A stretch of 64,000 nt of DNA from Nocardioidaceae bacterium UBA4001 (GTDB taxonomy: Bacteria; Actinomycetota; Actinomycetes; Propionibacteriales; Nocardioidaceae), in assembly GCA_002384855.1 (NCBI GenBank), contig DGBP01000080.1, forward strand, positions 1 through 64,000, read 5' to 3'. Below, in pieces: positions 61,195 through 64,000 of the stretch. A program made the position numbers and the translations under genes. Below the pieces are notes generated by a model. The model was not told the origin of the DNA, did not search any database, and saw nothing but the letters and a program-made list of their open reading frames with translations. Numbering within the stretch: the stretch's first letter is position 1; the number at the start of each line of letters is the position of its first letter.

Positions 61195-61578
61195 GTGACT
61201 GACGCGAGCAAGTCGGAGACCTCGGGCGACCGGAAGGCGTCGCGTGGGTCGGGCGGAGCGGCCAAGGTCAAGGCCGGTGCGGCAGCGGTGCGCAACAAGG
61301 TCGCCGCGGTCGTCTGGCTCGTGGCCGTCGTGTGTGCGCTGTTCCTGGCCGTGGGTGCCCTGCTCATCGCGTTGAAGGCCAACCAGGACAACAGCATCGT
61401 GGCGTTCATCCTCGCCGGGGCCGAGCAGCTCGATGGCCCGTTCAGCCTCGACGGGGGCATCTTCACCTTCCCCGACGACAAGGACGGCCGGGTCAAGAGC
61501 GCGCTCACCAACTGGGGGATCGCCGCGGTCGTTTATCTGGTGATCGGCAAGATCCTGGACCGGGTCATCCGGCCCTGA
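61195..61578 (+). CDS. Membrane protein of unknown function
   Basis: 127 residues. A charged N-terminus of about 40 residues (Lys, Ser, Gly, Asp) precedes helix 1 (VAAVVWLVAVVCALFLAVGALLIAL), an external loop FILAGAEQLDGPFSLDGGIFTFPDDKDGR and helix 2 (NWGIAAVVYLVIGKIL). GTG 61195 has AAGGAGAG upstream. No family is recognised. It lies between the crotonase and etfB genes on the same strand, but 161 bases separate it from etfB. Confidence 0.72.
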   Translation: MTDASKSETSGDRKASRGSGGAAKVKAGAAAVRNKVAAVVWLVAVVCALFLAVGALLIALKANQDNSIVAFILAGAEQLDGPFSLDGGIFTFPDDKDGRVKSALTNWGIAAVVYLVIGKILDRVIRP

Positions 61579-61739
61579 GGAGGCGTCAAAGCGGCCGTCC
61601 GAAGCGGCCACAGCGTGTGATCGAACCCACCTGTCGACCGGTTCCACTGCTAGCTACGCGCTAGTAACCTCGGGAGGCACGTGGGCGGGAGACCGTCGGA
61701 CCGAACTGCACAGGAGGGGCCCTCAGGGCCGAGACTGCC

Positions 61740-62522
61740 ATGAACATTGTCGTGTGTGTGAAGTACGTTCCGGACGCGACCGCGGACCGGCACTTCGAGG
61801 CTGACAACACCGTGGACCGCGTCGGTGTGGACGGGTTGTTGTCGGAGCTCGACGAGTATGCCGTGGAGCAGGCGCTGCAGCTGAAGGAGAAGAACGAGGG
61901 CTCCGAGGTGACGGTGCTGACCGTGGGTCCCGAGCAGGCCGTGGACGCGGTGCGTAAGGCGCTGCAGATGGGTGCCGACAAGGGTGTCCACGTGGTCGAC
62001 GACGCGATCGCCGGGTCGGACGCGTTGGCCACGTCGCTGGTGCTGGCCGAGGCGGTCAAGAAGCTCGAGCACGATGTCGTGATGTGCGGGATGGCCTCGA
62101 CCGACGGGACGATGGGTGTGGTCCCGGCGCTGCTCGCCGAGCGGCTCGGCCTGCCGCAGGTGACGCTGGGTTCGGTGGTGGAGATGCAGGGCATGGAGGT
62201 GCGCATCAAGCGTGACGGGGACACCGCCACCGAGATCATCGGCGGCACCGCTCCGCTCGTGCTCAGCGTGACCGACCAGTCCGGTGAGGCCCGCTACCCG
62301 TCGTTCAAGGGGATCATGGCGGCGAAGAAGAAGCCTCTGGAGACCTGGTCGCTGTCCGACCTGGGTGTGGACGCCTCCCAGGTGGGCCTGTCGGCCGCCT
62401 GGACCGAGGTGGCGGAGACCACCGCCCGGCCGCCGCGGACGCAGGGCGAGATCGTCACCGACGAGGACGGCTCGGGCGCGAAGGCGCTGGCGGAGTTCCT
62501 CGCGTCGAAGAAGTTCATCTAG
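61740..62522 (+). CDS. etfB: Electron transfer flavoprotein subunit beta
   Basis: AMP-binding subunit of ETF, which carries electrons from acyl-CoA dehydrogenases to the quinone pool. It has 260 residues. MNIVVCVKYVPDATADRHF start, ELDEYAVEQALQLKEK, LTVGPEQAVDAVRKALQMGADKGVHV, VMCGMASTDGTMGVVPALLAERLGLPQVTL and the recognition-loop region are standard. It starts a two-gene operon with etfA (34-base gap) and could accept electrons from methylsuccinyl-CoA dehydrogenase, whose gene is not in the window. Confidence 0.97.
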   Translation: MNIVVCVKYVPDATADRHFEADNTVDRVGVDGLLSELDEYAVEQALQLKEKNEGSEVTVLTVGPEQAVDAVRKALQMGADKGVHVVDDAIAGSDALATSLVLAEAVKKLEHDVVMCGMASTDGTMGVVPALLAERLGLPQVTLGSVVEMQGMEVRIKRDGDTATEIIGGTAPLVLSVTDQSGEARYPSFKGIMAAKKKPLETWSLSDLGVDASQVGLSAAWTEVAETTARPPRTQGEIVTDEDGSGAKALAEFLASKKFI

Positions 62523-62556
62523 AGCGGGCCGACGAGAAGAGTCTGAGGAGACTGAC

Positions 62557-63522
62557 ATGAGCGAGATCCTGGTACTCGTCGACCACGTCGACGGCGCGGT
62601 GCGCAAGACCACCAACGAGCTGCTGACGATCGCCCGCCGGCTCGGTGAGCCGTCCGCGGTGTTCATCGGCTCCCCCTCCGACGACGCGGTCGCGGGGCTG
62701 AAGGGCTTCGGCGCGGAGAAGATCTACATCGTCAGCGCTGACGACGACTCCGCTTTCACCAGCTACCTGGTGGCCCCGAAGGCCGAGGCGCTGGCGCAGC
62801 TGGTGGAGAAGGTCGGTCCCGGCGCCGTCCTGATCTCCTCCTCCGCGGAGGGCAAGGAGGTCGCCGCACGGCTGGCGGTGAAGCTGGAGTCGGGGCTGAT
62901 CACCGACGCCGTGGACGTGCAGGCCGAGGACGGCGCCCCGGTGACCACGCAGAGCGTGTTCGCGGGCAGCTACACCGTCCAGGCGAAGGTCACCAAGGGC
63001 ACCCCGATCATCACCGTGAAGCCGAACGCCGCGACTCCTGAGCAGGCCGAGGGCGCCGGTGCGGTGGAGCAGGTGCCGGTGACGATCTCGGACGCGGCGA
63101 AGGCCGCGAAGATCGTCGCCTCGGAGCCGCGCAAGGCGACGGGGCGTCCGGAGCTGACCGAGGCCGCGATCGTGGTCTCGGGAGGCCGGGGCACCGGCGG
63201 CAACTTCGAGCCGGTGGAGAAGTTCGCCGACTCCCTCGGTGCCGCGGTCGGCGCCTCGCGTGCGGCGGTGGACTCCGGGTGGTACCCGCACTCCTTCCAG
63301 GTCGGCCAGACCGGCAAGACCGTGTCTCCGCAGCTGTACGTCGCCGCCGGGATCTCCGGGGCGATCCAGCACCGGGCGGGCATGCAGACCTCGAAGACCA
63401 TCGTCGCGGTGAACAAGGACGAGGAGGCCCCGCTGTTCGAGCTCGTCGACTTCGGCGTGGTCGGCGACCTCCACAAGGTCCTCCCCGCCGCGACCGAGGA
63501 GGTCACCAAGCGCAAGGGCTGA
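62557..63522 (+). CDS. etfA: Electron transfer flavoprotein subunit alpha
   Basis: FAD-binding subunit of ETF, 321 residues. The C-terminal FAD domain is clear: VVSGGRGTGGNFEPVEKFADSLGAAVGASRAAVDSGW and QVGQTGKTVSPQLYVAAGISGAIQHRAGMQTSKTIVAVNKDEEAPLF. The N-terminal domain pairs with EtfB. ATG 62557 follows TGAGGAG; the longer in-frame reading from 62284 lies inside etfB. A strong terminator follows 19 bases after the stop. Confidence 0.97.
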   Translation: MSEILVLVDHVDGAVRKTTNELLTIARRLGEPSAVFIGSPSDDAVAGLKGFGAEKIYIVSADDDSAFTSYLVAPKAEALAQLVEKVGPGAVLISSSAEGKEVAARLAVKLESGLITDAVDVQAEDGAPVTTQSVFAGSYTVQAKVTKGTPIITVKPNAATPEQAEGAGAVEQVPVTISDAAKAAKIVASEPRKATGRPELTEAAIVVSGGRGTGGNFEPVEKFADSLGAAVGASRAAVDSGWYPHSFQVGQTGKTVSPQLYVAAGISGAIQHRAGMQTSKTIVAVNKDEEAPLFELVDFGVVGDLHKVLPAATEEVTKRKG

Positions 63523-63540
63523 CCTTCGGCCCTACCAGAG

Positions 63541-63574
63541 GGACCCTTCGACCGATGGACCGGTCGGAGGGTCC
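63541..63574 (+). terminator. Strong terminator after etfA
   Basis: GGACCCTTCGACC (63541-63553) pairs with GGTCGGAGGGTCC (63562-63574), 13 pairs including one G-T wobble, with an 8-nt loop and TTCTCGT after. It ends the etfBA transcript. Confidence 0.8.
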
Positions 63575-63714
63575 TTCTCGTGCAAGGGTTTGGCGAACGT
63601 CATCTCGGGCCGGCCGGCGACGAGCAGGGCGAGGGCGACTCGGCGCTGCCGGCCGACGCTGAGCAGGTGGACGCGACCGGATTTCTGCGCCGTCCCCGGC
63701 GCTAGGGTCGACGC

Positions 63715-64000
63715 GTGGGCGAGACATGGGTGCGCGGCCGGCTCGTGACCCCGTCGGTCAGGGTCGAGGACGGCCTGGTGGTGGTCGCCGACAAGAGACT
63801 GGTGTACGTCGGAGCGGCGGCCGGTGTCCCGGGTGGTGGGGGTCGTGCGGCGCGGAGGCCGGTGGTCGAGGCGCCCTCGGACGGCTTCGTCCTCCCCGGG
63901 TTGGTGGACCTCCATGACCACGGGGGCGGCGGAGGGTCGTTCGCCTCGGGTGACCAGGCCTCCGTCGCATGGGCGGCCGAGGAGCACCTGCGGCACGGGA
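63715..64000 (+). CDS. nagA: N-acetylglucosamine-6-phosphate deacetylase (3' end outside the window)
   Basis: Only the first 95 codons are present, from GTG 63715. VRGRLVTPSVRVEDGLVVV is the small beta-sandwich start of the amidohydrolase superfamily, and VLPGLVDLHDHGGGGGSF carries the metal-binding H-x-H with the Gly-rich stretch typical of NagA. It would deacetylate GlcNAc-6-phosphate in aminosugar recycling. A shared amidohydrolase start means other members cannot be fully excluded, but the GGGGG run after H-x-H favours NagA. Confidence 0.82.
   Translation, partial: MGETWVRGRLVTPSVRVEDGLVVVADKRLVYVGAAAGVPGGGGRAARRPVVEAPSDGFVLPGLVDLHDHGGGGGSFASGDQASVAWAAEEHLRHG

Overview
The window is a very GC-rich chromosomal segment, and codon third positions are almost always G or C. 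Gene content and order point to an actinobacterium of the Nocardioides type (order Propionibacteriales): rho - rpmE - prfA - prmC - sua5 - wecA - atp operon, DUF2550 next to a PduO-type cobalamin adenosyltransferase, NucS, a GlgE-type alpha-glucan operon, and ethylmalonyl-CoA pathway enzymes. No rRNA, tRNA, CRISPR array, insertion sequence or phage gene was found; this looks like ordinary chromosomal core with one more variable surface-glycan stretch.

Layout. 1-7568: the 3' part of rho with a repeat-rich N-terminal extension, an orphan receiver protein, a Bcr/CflA-type exporter, ribosomal protein L31, release factor 1 and its methyltransferase, a tRNA t6A enzyme, and a WecA/TagO-type phosphosugar transferase. 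7569-15551: the full F1Fo ATP synthase operon (atpB-E-F-H-A-G-D-C, preceded by two small membrane genes) behind a Rex-like redox operator. 15611-20214: DUF2550, cobalamin adenosyltransferase, a STAS protein, ethylmalonyl-CoA mutase, a hemerythrin-like protein and a histidine-phosphatase-fold protein that has lost its active site. 20192-25387: a secreted beta-helix protein and partner, a lipoprotein, a D-amino-acid-oxidase-like flavoprotein and a MOP-type flippase. 25397-30033 (minus): an apparent operon nucS - GT2 glycosyltransferase - sulfotransferase - sugar aminotransferase - dTDP-glucose dehydratase. 30104-36803: a tandem-fused 3-hydroxyacyl-CoA dehydrogenase, a membrane GT-C-like protein, a hydrolase, and a coiled-coil/DivIVA-like protein overlapping an AI-2E permease.

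36954-45705 is rich in CoA metabolism: crotonyl-CoA carboxylase/reductase, epimerase, thiolase, MeaB chaperone, MarR regulator, an isobutyryl-CoA-mutase-like large subunit and a CoA-transferase. 45759-60239 carries a YbbN-like protein and the alpha-glucan block: glgE-treS-mak-glgB-(GNAT/NUDIX) on the minus strand, divergent glgP, and convergent glgX. 60367-64000 holds a crotonase, a small membrane protein, etfBA and the start of nagA.

How the parts fit. Thiolase, 3-hydroxyacyl-CoA dehydrogenase, crotonase, Ccr, epimerase, Ecm, the adenosyltransferase, MeaB and ETF together cover most of the first half of the ethylmalonyl-CoA pathway and its cobalamin and electron-transfer support. The GlgE operon converts trehalose via maltose and maltose-1-phosphate to branched alpha-glucan, while GlgP and GlgX degrade it. 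The regulatory signals worth most attention are the Rex-like site before the ATP synthase genes, a pair of 26-bp palindromes before a leaderless mutase gene, an inverted repeat between glgE and glgP, and a hairpin that buries the Shine-Dalgarno sequence of the beta-helix gene.
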